From assembly GCA_040758525.1 (NCBI GenBank), contig JBFLVQ010000205.1, positions 1 through 13,532 on the forward strand: 13,532 nt of DNA. Reading direction: 5' to 3'. Below, one piece after another: positions 1 through 8,300 of the stretch (position 1 is its first letter; each line of letters begins with the position of its first letter). The stretch is from JBFLVQ01 sp040758525 (GTDB taxonomy: Bacteria > Acidobacteriota > Blastocatellia > Chloracidobacteriales > JADJPF01). Under the pieces are notes generated by a model, which saw only the letters and a program-made list of their open reading frames with translations, did no database searches and was not told where the DNA came from. A program made the translations under genes and the position numbers.

Positions 1-407
1 CTCTACAATGCGAGTCTTGCGCCTTATAAAACTTTTTAAAGAGCCGATCAAACCAGGCTCTTTCTCATATACCTTATACTCTTTAACCAGTTCTGCTACT
101 TCGATCATAATACTTAGTTCTTTAGTAACAATTTTGCCCCAATTATGCTTGAACGCTCAAGCATCCAGCCAACGTTCCAGGCAACTCCGAGAAATATTTA
201 TTGAACTTCTATCTGTCTACTTGACATTGATAGCTTGCCCAACATAAACTATTAAAAATCTTAATGGTCATACCAGTAGACCAATAATCTTTAAAAATAT
301 GATTACTAGCTATACATTTTAGAAGTATCTAGGAATGCTCTTAGATAGGGATAACCATCATTAATAGAGCAAGTTAAATTATCTTGCCAGAGAATTAAGG
401 AAGATTT
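1..407. other. Leading region without a convincing gene
   Basis: An open frame of 79 codons on the plus strand (8-247) covers much of this stretch. It runs straight through a terminator-like palindrome at 38-63, has no Shine-Dalgarno sequence I can see within the window, and its product resembles no family I know, so I do not call it. The rest is AT-rich leader DNA for the gene at 408. A short inverted repeat at 369-387 (GCAAG, 9-nt spacer, CTTGC) lies about 20 bases before that start codon and could be an operator or a small 5' UTR hairpin. I could not fix a -35/-10 pair with confidence. Confidence 0.5.
38..63. terminator. Terminator-like inverted repeat
   Basis: An 8-bp perfect stem, AAAGAGCC (38-45) and GGCTCTTT (56-63), encloses a 10-nt loop. 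On the minus strand the stem is followed by TTTAAAAAGTTTT, a T-rich tail that fits intrinsic termination. On the plus strand the tail is only TTTCTCAT. It may close a gene lying outside the window on the left (plus strand) or serve both directions. The gene it would serve is not visible. Confidence 0.5.
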
Positions 408-1070
408 ATGCAAAGCCAGAGAGAGCAGGATAGATCTGTAGTATCACGCAGACATTTTCTTAAGGGAGCAATAGCGGCTACAAGCAGCGCAACATTGGCG
501 ATCACATTGGGATTTCCTAGCAGTGTAGATGCCAACAAGACACCGATTAACGGTGATGGTTGGCCTTCCATCAATGGCTGGGAACACCGCACGATTATGC
601 ATTATCTAAATGCTATATATCCTGGTGATGATGGCAAACAGCTTTTTAGTGGTGACGGCTATCCTCTCAAGAGTGGGGGCGACCGTAGTGCTGGTGCATA
701 TTCAGCCTGTGTGTTAGATGTCTTTTACGATCCCTATTACGGCATTGCTGGAACAAACTCCAATCTCATTGCTGCTGCACTTGACTGGGCTGTACGTATC
801 TCGTTTGATGCAACCTATTTTTACAAGGCCAGTCTTGCTGATCAGCTAAAAGCAATTGATCGTTTGACAGACTTAATCTTTGTCGGTAGTGGTTTTCAAG
901 GTGCTGCTACGCTTGCATTAGGGGCGGCGCTAGGGGCATTTGAAAATGCTACTGCAGTACAAGCGCTGGGTTGGCCTGGGCCCAATGGTGGCTATTATGA
1001 GAGTGCTAAACATCCCGCCGCGCGTTGGCAAAGGCCGGCGCGTATGACCAGCGATGGCAATCTACCTTAA
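408..1070 (+). CDS. Tat-exported small protein, probable partner of the GMC oxidoreductase
   Basis: This 220-residue protein carries a clear twin-arginine signal: SRRHFLK at residues 13-19, then a small-residue hydrophobic stretch (about 20-36) and a plausible cleavage site after VDA (40-42). AAGGAA precedes the ATG by 5 bases. The mature part is a single alpha-rich domain with no catalytic motif that I can identify. It resembles small Tat proteins encoded beside GMC oxidoreductases (DUF5987-like proteins, and in genetic arrangement the small subunits of gluconate 2-dehydrogenase and FAD-glucose dehydrogenase). The GMC gene starts 47 bp downstream on the same strand and has no signal peptide, so I infer that this protein folds with the enzyme and takes it through the Tat pore. 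The Tat signal is seen directly; the subunit role is inferred from the arrangement; the family name is tentative. It could also be a separate periplasmic protein that is only co-transcribed. Confidence 0.8.
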   Translation: MQSQREQDRSVVSRRHFLKGAIAATSSATLAITLGFPSSVDANKTPINGDGWPSINGWEHRTIMHYLNAIYPGDDGKQLFSGDGYPLKSGGDRSAGAYSACVLDVFYDPYYGIAGTNSNLIAAALDWAVRISFDATYFYKASLADQLKAIDRLTDLIFVGSGFQGAATLALGAALGAFENATAVQALGWPGPNGGYYESAKHPAARWQRPARMTSDGNLP

Positions 1071-1117
1071 CCATACTAGCGATCAGTTTAGTATAGAGAA
1101 AGGAAAGCAGAGATTGT

Positions 1118-2782
1118 ATGTATGATGCAATAGTAGTTGGATCAGGTTTTGGTGGTGCTGTTACAGCAGCAAAATTAACAACCAATGGCAAGACAGTATT
1201 GACACTAGAAAAAGGGCATCGCTGGCGTCGTCCTAAGCCTAATGATCCAACTGAGAATCTACACCTAGGTGCTTCAATAACTAATCTAGTCGATAGTAAT
1301 GGTTTTCCCAAAGCTGCTGATAAGGATAAATGGGATAATCCACAATATGTGTTACGGCAATCGACCGATCTAAAATATATCTCTTTTAAGTCACCGCAAA
1401 CCAAAGAGCGTAGCGGGGGCTTGTCAGAGGACTATCTGGGCGATAATTTTGCTGTCACAGTAGGACGCGGCTATGGTGGTGGTTCATTGATCTATTCGCA
1501 GATACATCTGCGTGCGCCATCAGAAACTTTTCTTGAGACAGGTTGGGGAAAACTACCTTTTAATCGCAGCGTACTTGATCCCTACTATCTTAAGGTCGAA
1601 CGCACATTATTAACTTTTGAACAGACTTGGGATGATATTCCCAAGCGCGCTGCGGTAATTGCAGATAGTATGGCTAGACTTGGTATTACTTGTGAGCCAG
1701 CGCGGTTAGGCAATTATCGTATTGCCAAAGATTCTGATCGTGGCTTACCACCTATCATGAACAAATTTGGTCGTGCCATTGAGCCCTGCAATGGATGTGG
1801 GTTCTGTACTTTTGGCTGTATATTCAATGCACGTCAGAGTCTTATGCTCAACTATCTAGCACAAGCTGAAGACTCTGGCCGGTTTAATGTAAGAACAGAT
1901 GCGGTTGCTTGGGCGATCGAGCCGATCGCAGGTGGTTATCGTGTGCATTGGTATGACTATCGTACAGGCAGTTGGAAATATGATGATGCAAAAGCCGTGA
2001 TTACTGCCGCAGGCGCAGTCAATTCACCAGAACTGTTGTTACGTTCACGTGATATGTACGATATGTTGCCGAATCTATCAAATAGAGTAGGTATGCAGCT
2101 ATCTGGCAATGGTGATGCTGCTTTTGCTGCCCTCTATCCTAATCTTCCCGAAGACTTCAAAGCAGAGATCTATCAAGGGCATATAATGACATTAGTCACC
2201 TACCATTGGTGGAAATCTAAGCGATTTATTATTGAGGATGTTGGGACTGCTCCAGTGGGCTTGGCAAAGTTTCCTTTACGACGTGAAGGTGGCGATGGAC
2301 GCTATTGGGGACCGCAGGTCAAATCACTACTTCGTAACCATTATGCCAAAAATGTTGTTGGTCTTGGTGCTATGGGTATTGATAGTCCAGATGGTCGTGT
2401 AACAATAGATTCCACAGGTAATGCCAAAGTTGAGTGGACAAAGTCGTTGGTAGCAGGTGAGCGCACCTATGATCTGATGCAAGCGATTCGTAGCGCTAGT
2501 GAAGCGATTGTTAAAGCCGGTGGTGGAGAAATGCTTCATGAGAAAGAGTGGTCTGATAACCGGCGTCTGATTACTGTACATCCATTAGGCGGTTGCCGTA
2601 TGGCGACAAATATAAATGAAGGTGTTGTTGATACAAGAGGAATGGTCTTTAACTATCCTGGTATTTTCGTAATTGATGGCTCGATCATGCCTGGTGCTAT
2701 TGGCGTTAATCCATCCCTGACGATCGCTGCCATTGCTGAGAAACTTTCTGATGATGTGTTGAACTGGTTACAATCCAGATAA
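1118..2782 (+). CDS. GMC-family FAD-dependent oxidoreductase (cholesterol-oxidase/alcohol-dehydrogenase like)
   Basis: The 554-residue protein begins with the FAD Rossmann motif GSGFGG (residues 8-13) and a LEKG acidic end of strand beta2 near residue 30. The GMC active-site pair is present: His488 in HPLGGC and Asn531 in GVNPSLTIAA. The length is normal for the family. Enzymes of this type oxidise alcohols, sterols or sugars and pass electrons from FAD to oxygen or another acceptor. A cysteine cluster, CNGCGFCTFGC (Cys224, 227, 230, 234), occurs in ChoD-type oxidases and contains the C-X5-C-X3-C spacing that holds a 3Fe-4S cluster in FAD-glucose dehydrogenase, so electron transfer through Fe-S is plausible. 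There is no signal peptide, and the Tat protein 47 bp upstream probably exports it. The RBS is an AAAGGAAAG stretch somewhat far (about 12-14 bases) from the ATG. The substrate cannot be read from the sequence. No cytochrome c subunit gene follows. Confidence 0.9.
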   Translation: MYDAIVVGSGFGGAVTAAKLTTNGKTVLTLEKGHRWRRPKPNDPTENLHLGASITNLVDSNGFPKAADKDKWDNPQYVLRQSTDLKYISFKSPQTKERSGGLSEDYLGDNFAVTVGRGYGGGSLIYSQIHLRAPSETFLETGWGKLPFNRSVLDPYYLKVERTLLTFEQTWDDIPKRAAVIADSMARLGITCEPARLGNYRIAKDSDRGLPPIMNKFGRAIEPCNGCGFCTFGCIFNARQSLMLNYLAQAEDSGRFNVRTDAVAWAIEPIAGGYRVHWYDYRTGSWKYDDAKAVITAAGAVNSPELLLRSRDMYDMLPNLSNRVGMQLSGNGDAAFAALYPNLPEDFKAEIYQGHIMTLVTYHWWKSKRFIIEDVGTAPVGLAKFPLRREGGDGRYWGPQVKSLLRNHYAKNVVGLGAMGIDSPDGRVTIDSTGNAKVEWTKSLVAGERTYDLMQAIRSASEAIVKAGGGEMLHEKEWSDNRRLITVHPLGGCRMATNINEGVVDTRGMVFNYPGIFVIDGSIMPGAIGVNPSLTIAAIAEKLSDDVLNWLQSR

Positions 2783-3132
2783 TTCTTCTGCTACACATTT
2801 TCAATAAACTAGTAGTCTATCTGGCGTGAAATTTCTAAATACCTTTAGGCGGCGAGCTGAACTGTCACAATTTCTAGCAAACTGCTAAACTTCTCTTGCA
2901 AGCTGCTACCTTTATATAACATATGGCTGCAGCGCAATTCTAACATTCCAGGTATTCAGATCAATAGATCTCATAGAGGGTCATCTCGATTCAATTACTT
3001 TTAGCTGTATAGGGGCAGTTAAAAGTTTAGTTTTATTTGTTAAAAACCCAGGTTTTCCTAGTTTGGCTTTTACACTTTTTGCCTTAACCAAGTAACTTTT
3101 AGTAGAAATACAACAGTCAAAGGAGACTTATT
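2783..3132. other. Intergenic region upstream of the lipase gene
   Basis: This 350-bp stretch lies between two plus-strand genes and has no coding frame that I trust. It holds small inverted repeats: AGATC-AATA-GATCT near 2958-2971, and AAAACC-CA-GGTTTT at 3043-3056, about 80 bases before the lipase start and a possible operator. Poly-T-rich DNA follows (3054-3100). I see no strong intrinsic terminator for the GMC gene and no convincing sigma-70 promoter. The gap and the lack of coupling suggest that the lipase has its own promoter. AAGGAG at about 3120-3125, seven bases before the ATG, is a strong ribosome binding site. Confidence 0.45.
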
Positions 3133-5274
3133 ATGAGTCTATATCTCCGCCGATCTTGTTTCCTAGCGCTAGCCATTGCCTTCCTTTGGCCATCGCTTGC
3201 GCTAGCTGCTGGCGTCAAGGTACTCTTTGATCTGTCAAGCCCTTTGACAGGTCCTTTTCCCAGCAATCGGTTTACTGTTTCAGATCAGACACACATTACA
3301 CAGCTAAGAGTAAATCTGCCCAAGCCTGACTGTACTGCGCGACCGTCAGATTGTGCCGATATAGATGTCATTAACACATTGGATGGATTTAATCTTCAGC
3401 CACGTTTGAGTGTTCCATTCAATGGCGCTATCGACCTCTCAACTGTCACCAGCGCAAATATTTTTCTTATCAGTCTAGGAGATGCTGATAACCCATCTAG
3501 TGGTGCTGGCAAGATTATTGGTATCAACCAGATTGTTTGGGACCAAGCTACTAACACACTACATGTTGAGTCCAACGAGTTTCTTGATCAGCACACTACC
3601 TACGGCTTGATAGTAACCAACAGTGTACGTGATGCTACCGGCGATCCGGTCGAGACCGGTGACTTTCGCCGCTTTCTCAAATCTAAGAAGATCAAAGATA
3701 AGGACCTTAAGCAATACCGCAAAGATCTACGCCGCGCGCTAAAGGCTTCTGGCTTATCATCACGAAATGTGGTAGCAATCAGTGTCTTCACTACTCAAAG
3801 CGCCACAGCTCTACTTGAAAAGATCCGTGATCAGATCAAGAAGAGTACTCCAGCAGCAGCAAACTTCCTTATTGGTAGCGGTGGTGAGCGTACCATATTC
3901 CCCTTAAGCTCAATAAGCAGCATCATGCTTAGTCGCCAAGTCGGTACCGCTCCTACGTTTACCTCTACACAGGTGCCGGTTGCCGCTCTTGGTCTGCTGC
4001 AAGGGGCGGTTGGTACAGTCGCTTTTGGTCGCTATAGCTCACCTAACTATGAGACTGCCGAAAGATTTATACCTGCGGTAGGAACCCGTACTGGCATGCC
4101 AGCAGTTCAGAATTCCAATGATATTTTCTTCAATCTCTTTCTACCTTCTGGTCCCAAACCATCTGGTGGATGGCCAGTAGCCATCTTTGGTCATGGCTTT
4201 GGCGATAGCAAACAGGGTGGTCCTATCGTCGTTGCTGCATCAATGGCAGCACAAGGTATCGCTACGATTGCTATTAATGTAGTAGGACATGGTGGTGGTG
4301 AACTGGGAACTCTAGCTGTCAACCGTTCAGGAATGCCCACAGTTATGTTACCGGCTGGTGGTCGAGGAATTGATCAGAATGGTGACAAAATGATTGACAG
4401 TACAGAGGGTGTCTCGGCCGCTCCTACACGTGGGATTATTAGTAATCGTGATGGGCTTCGTCAGACGGTGGTAGATATTATGCAACTTGTACGAGTAATA
4501 GAGGTGAATGGTATGGATGTCGATGGCGATGGCGCCGCTGACCTCAGCAATTCACGTATCTACTACTTTGGACAATCATTCGGTGGGATCTACGGGTCAA
4601 TGCTGCTTGGTGTTGAACCAAGCATAAAGGCTGGTGTTCTCAATGTAGCTGGTGGCGCGATTGTTGAGCTTGCTCGGTTAGGAGGATTTCGCCCCTTAAC
4701 AGCGGCTACGCTTGCTGCGCGAACACCATCATTGCTCAATGCCCTCCCGGTAACAGCACCGCTGTTTGGATTCAATGAGAACTTGCCGCTACGTAATAAA
4801 CCGCCTGTGGTTAATACTGTGGCAGGTGCTATCGCTATTCAACAAGTGTTCGAAAATACTGAATGGGTAGCTCAGGCAGGCGATCCGGTTGCCTATGCAC
4901 CACATATACGCAAGGCCCCGCTCAATGGCAACACTCCTGTCCCAGTTATCGTTCAGTTTGCTAAAGGCGATCAGACTGTGCCCAACCCAACGAATACAAA
5001 CATCATTCGTGCTGGTGGCCTTGCTGATCGTGCTACTTACTTTCGTAATGATCTGGTAGTCTCTGCCTTTCCAGATGCACCCAAGAACCCACACACATTC
5101 TTGACTGCTATCGCTAATCAGGCTGTAGGTAATCTTGCCTTCGCAGCACAAGCACAGATAGCAATGTTCTTTGCCACTAATGGTATGATGATCATAGATC
5201 CAGATAGTTCTGGAACATTCTTTGAGACTCCTATTGTCTCACCATTACCAGAGGAACTAAACTTTATCCAATAG
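3133..5274 (+). CDS. Secreted VolA-type lipase/esterase (bacterial virulence-factor lipase N-terminal domain plus alpha/beta hydrolase)
   Basis: This 713-residue exported hydrolase probably cleaves (lyso)phospholipid or other ester bonds outside the cytoplasm. A Sec signal peptide (RR, then a hydrophobic stretch, cleavage near LALA 22-25) leads to an N-terminal beta domain (about 27-190) whose PFPSNRFT and NLPKPDC...DCADID segments match the VolA-type lipase family, with a likely disulfide pair Cys67/Cys74. A lysine/arginine-rich helical stretch follows (about 178-205). The alpha/beta hydrolase domain shows an oxyanion segment HGFG (354-357), nucleophile elbow GQSFGG with Ser482, probable acid Asp613 in GDQTVP, and His654 in NPHTF. 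Two EF-hand-like loops, DQNGDKMID (from 414) and DVDGDGAAD (from 462), suggest calcium binding. Unlike VolA of Vibrio cholerae, there is no lipobox cysteine, so I expect a periplasmic or secreted enzyme rather than a surface lipoprotein. Strong AAGGAG RBS. The triad comes from motif position; the substrate is inference. Confidence 0.88.
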   Translation: MSLYLRRSCFLALAIAFLWPSLALAAGVKVLFDLSSPLTGPFPSNRFTVSDQTHITQLRVNLPKPDCTARPSDCADIDVINTLDGFNLQPRLSVPFNGAIDLSTVTSANIFLISLGDADNPSSGAGKIIGINQIVWDQATNTLHVESNEFLDQHTTYGLIVTNSVRDATGDPVETGDFRRFLKSKKIKDKDLKQYRKDLRRALKASGLSSRNVVAISVFTTQSATALLEKIRDQIKKSTPAAANFLIGSGGERTIFPLSSISSIMLSRQVGTAPTFTSTQVPVAALGLLQGAVGTVAFGRYSSPNYETAERFIPAVGTRTGMPAVQNSNDIFFNLFLPSGPKPSGGWPVAIFGHGFGDSKQGGPIVVAASMAAQGIATIAINVVGHGGGELGTLAVNRSGMPTVMLPAGGRGIDQNGDKMIDSTEGVSAAPTRGIISNRDGLRQTVVDIMQLVRVIEVNGMDVDGDGAADLSNSRIYYFGQSFGGIYGSMLLGVEPSIKAGVLNVAGGAIVELARLGGFRPLTAATLAARTPSLLNALPVTAPLFGFNENLPLRNKPPVVNTVAGAIAIQQVFENTEWVAQAGDPVAYAPHIRKAPLNGNTPVPVIVQFAKGDQTVPNPTNTNIIRAGGLADRATYFRNDLVVSAFPDAPKNPHTFLTAIANQAVGNLAFAAQAQIAMFFATNGMMIIDPDSSGTFFETPIVSPLPEELNFIQ

Positions 5275-5292
5275 TAAATCTGAGATAGGAAA

Positions 5293-5345
5293 ATGAAGGC
5301 ACGCGAAGTTAGTTTTTAAACCTACTTTAGCGTGCCCTCATTTTT
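5293..5345. terminator. Bidirectional intrinsic terminator between convergent genes
   Basis: A long imperfect hairpin: ATGA-a-GGCACGC (5293-5304) pairs with GCGTGCC-c-TCAT (5330-5341), and further pairs continue inside (AAG with the following CTT-like arm). A T run follows on the plus strand (5342-5345) and an A run precedes it (5290-5293), which reads as T on the minus strand. It sits 18 bases past the lipase stop and about 38 bases past the stop of the convergent cyclase gene, so it can end both transcripts. Confidence 0.85.
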
Positions 5346-5382
5346 GATCTAATCTTTTTCCTGTAACAGTAAACCTGCGAAT

Positions 5383-8300
5383 TTATGCTAGTTCTTGCAA
5401 CAGCAGTTTTGCATCAGTTAGAGCTTTTAATTCAAACCCTTCTTTAAACCAATCATAAACCGAGGTAAGCACTTTATGTGCTTCTTGAGTTTTTCCTTGT
5501 TTTTGCCATAACCGACTCAAACTGGTTGTTGCACGTAACTCTAGCCAGTGTGCCCCCTGTTTACGCGCAATCTCGATAGCCTGTTGATAGGCAGGCTCTG
5601 CTTCTTTACCAACCGCCTCTAGTAGTTCTCCCTGCAATCTATAAGTCTCGGCACTATACCATTGTTCGTTATTCTTTTCGGCTACCGAAATGGCATCATC
5701 AATAACTTCTAGTGCCTTTTGATATTGACCATTTTTCCCATAAGCTTCTGCCAACATAGTCAGAAAATATGGGATTACCAATTCCGAGCCAGTTGAACGC
5801 CAAAGATCGATAACTTGCTGTAGTTGAGCGATTCCTTCACTAGTACGACCTTGTTGACTAAGTGTCCAGCCATGTATTGCCATTGCAGCAAGCAGCCAAT
5901 TGGGAAAACCTTTCTCACTTGCTAAAGCCATTGCTGCTTCCGCTCGCTGTTGTGCCAGCTCAACCTGATATAGATACTGATGGCAACACATATCGTGTAC
6001 TAAAGCATATCCCAAGCTATAAGGATGAGAGAGTTGCTGAGCGTGCTCGATTGCTTCTTCTCCACGTTTTAATGCTTGTTCAGGATAACCTTGTAAACTG
6101 AGCGGCCAGGCTTGCATACCTCGATTGGCAACATCTGGATCCTGTCCATAAAGAAATGCTAATGTACGATCCTGATCGGCAACATAGAGTGTAATGCCTT
6201 CCTGCATATGCTGTTGAGCGGCTGTCAAATCTCCTATCCAAAACATACTATTACCAAGGGCACGGTGGGCTTCCATCAAGATCGCACGGTTCTGTTCTTC
6301 TTGTGCTAACTTGAGCATCTGTTTTCCTAAAACCTGTGCTTCCTGATAATCGGCACGACCAATATGAAATGCCCACAATCCTCGCAAGGCAGGGAAGAGT
6401 TTGTTATTGTCACCCACTTGATAACAGAGTTCTCTTGCTCGCGAGTAGGTGGCTGCTACTTCACTTGCGCCATAGCCTCTAGTGGCGATGAGGGGTGCGC
6501 CTAAAGCGAGTTGCAGTTGCAGTTCACGTTCAGCACGCACAATAGTGTCTGGAAGTTTAGCGAGCAGTTCTAAGGCTTCTTTGAAGAAACCTATTGCCTC
6601 TTCTTGAACATAGCTATGTTCTGCCTGCTCGCCAGCCTTTTGTAAGTAATCGATTGCTTTCCAGCGCAACTCAGGATCAGGGTTGTGATCTTCTACTGCT
6701 TTACGCCAATGAAAGGCTAGTAATGGATAATATTGCGCAATACTATCTGTATAAGTGTGTTCATACCATTCTGCTACCGCACGATGCAATTGTCTACGTT
6801 GAGCAAATAACATCAAGTTGTAAGCAACATCACGAGTGATAATATGCTTAAAGATGTATGCCAAATCTGGTGCGGGTCGTTCCAATGGTGTGAGATCAAG
6901 GTTTTGTAGAACTTCAAAGTGTGAAGGTATTCGCGTTTTATCATCACTGATAGGATGTACATCATAAAGCGTACGATAAGAAAAGACTCGACCAATCACA
7001 CTAGCTACCTTCATAGTAAGCTGTTCTGAGGCAGTGAGCCGATCGATGCGGCTGGTAATTACTCCCTGAATCGTATCAGGGAAGTGCCAGGATGGTGTCG
7101 CGCCTACACTGTGTGCTATCTGGCATTGCCCATCTTTAATAAGAATAAGCCCAGAATCTCGCATAGAATAGGCTAATTCTTCACTAAAGAATGGATTGCC
7201 TTCTGCTTTCTCACGAATAATCTCTGATACTGAGAGAGGCAGACTTGCCACTCCTAATCTCTTACAGACAAGTTCAAGCGCTTCATCGGGTGTAAGGTTT
7301 TCCAGTACTATACGCTCTGTGCCAGCAACTTTTACCAACTGTTGAAAATCGCTTGGTAAAGGCTCAGGCATTGGTCGTGTGACAACAACCAGCAACAATG
7401 GATTTACACGCTGGCTGATCATTAACAATAATGCTAGTGAACCTGAATCGAGCCAATGCGCATCTTCAATGACAAGTAGCAATGGTGCTCTATTAGCTGC
7501 TTCCTGTAAAAGGCTGGTAAGTAGATCATGAGTACTATCCGCACGTAGCTTACCTGTCATCTGTAAAGTAAACTCATTATCGAGCCAATATGGCAGTACT
7601 ACATTGAGCAATGGCACCAATCGCAATACTTTTTCATCAGATGGCAAATGCTGTAATACTTGTGTCTGTCTAAGCGCAGGTGAGTTGGGCAACTCATCTA
7701 AGTTAAATAGTTGTGTGAATACTGAACGCCAAGCATGATATGGTGTATTGCTCTCAATCGAATCGCCAGCACCAGTTAAGATCGATGCACCTCTTTCTTG
7801 AGCATGTTTGATGAGAGCTTCTGTCAGGCGTGACTTTCCAATTCCAGCCTCTCCTTCAATAATGATACGACTGCTTTGTTGTTTCTCTAACAGTAGATTC
7901 AGCTTCTCTGCTAGTAGTGTCTGTTCTTTAGTGCGCCCAATCATTTCAGCATAAGAATCTGGTTTTAAGGTTTTTGTATGCACAGGAGTGCTATTAATTG
8001 CAGGGCGATAAACGGCTACCGGCTCTTTTTTGCCTTTTACTTTAAGAGGTGGAAGTTCATTAAAAATCAGTCGTCCCTTGGCTGCTTGTGCAGTTGTACT
8101 GTCGCAAAGTATATCACCTGGAGCCGCCTGCATAAGACGTGCAGCAAGGTTGACGACATCACCCATCAAAGTATATTCACGACGTCTAGTACTGCCTACC
8201 GAACCACAAAAGACTAGTCCAGTTGTTACGCCAATAGCACTCTGCAGACCCATCTTCTCTAATGCTTCCTGCATTGCCAGCGCTGCACGTACACCACGCA

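Noticed and set aside
8..247. Plus-strand open frame of 79 codons at the left edge
   Set aside because: It crosses a clear terminator-like palindrome (38-63), lacks a ribosome binding site and gives a product with no recognisable domain.
1913..1930. GATCG-rich string suggestive of the cyanobacterial HIP1 octamer
   Set aside because: On reading the window I saw only partial matches and no exact GCGATCGC, so it does not support a cyanobacterial origin.
3075..3132. Possible promoter TTTACA (3069-3074) with TAACTT (3093-3098)
   Set aside because: The -10 hexamer matches consensus poorly and the spacing is 18, so it is not better than chance in AT-rich DNA.
5383..6700. Repeat-like helical region of the cyclase protein considered as a separate gene or a LuxR/MalT-type regulator
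   Set aside because: The frame is continuous with the ATPase domain, and the C-terminus ends in TPR-type helices without a helix-turn-helix DNA-binding domain.
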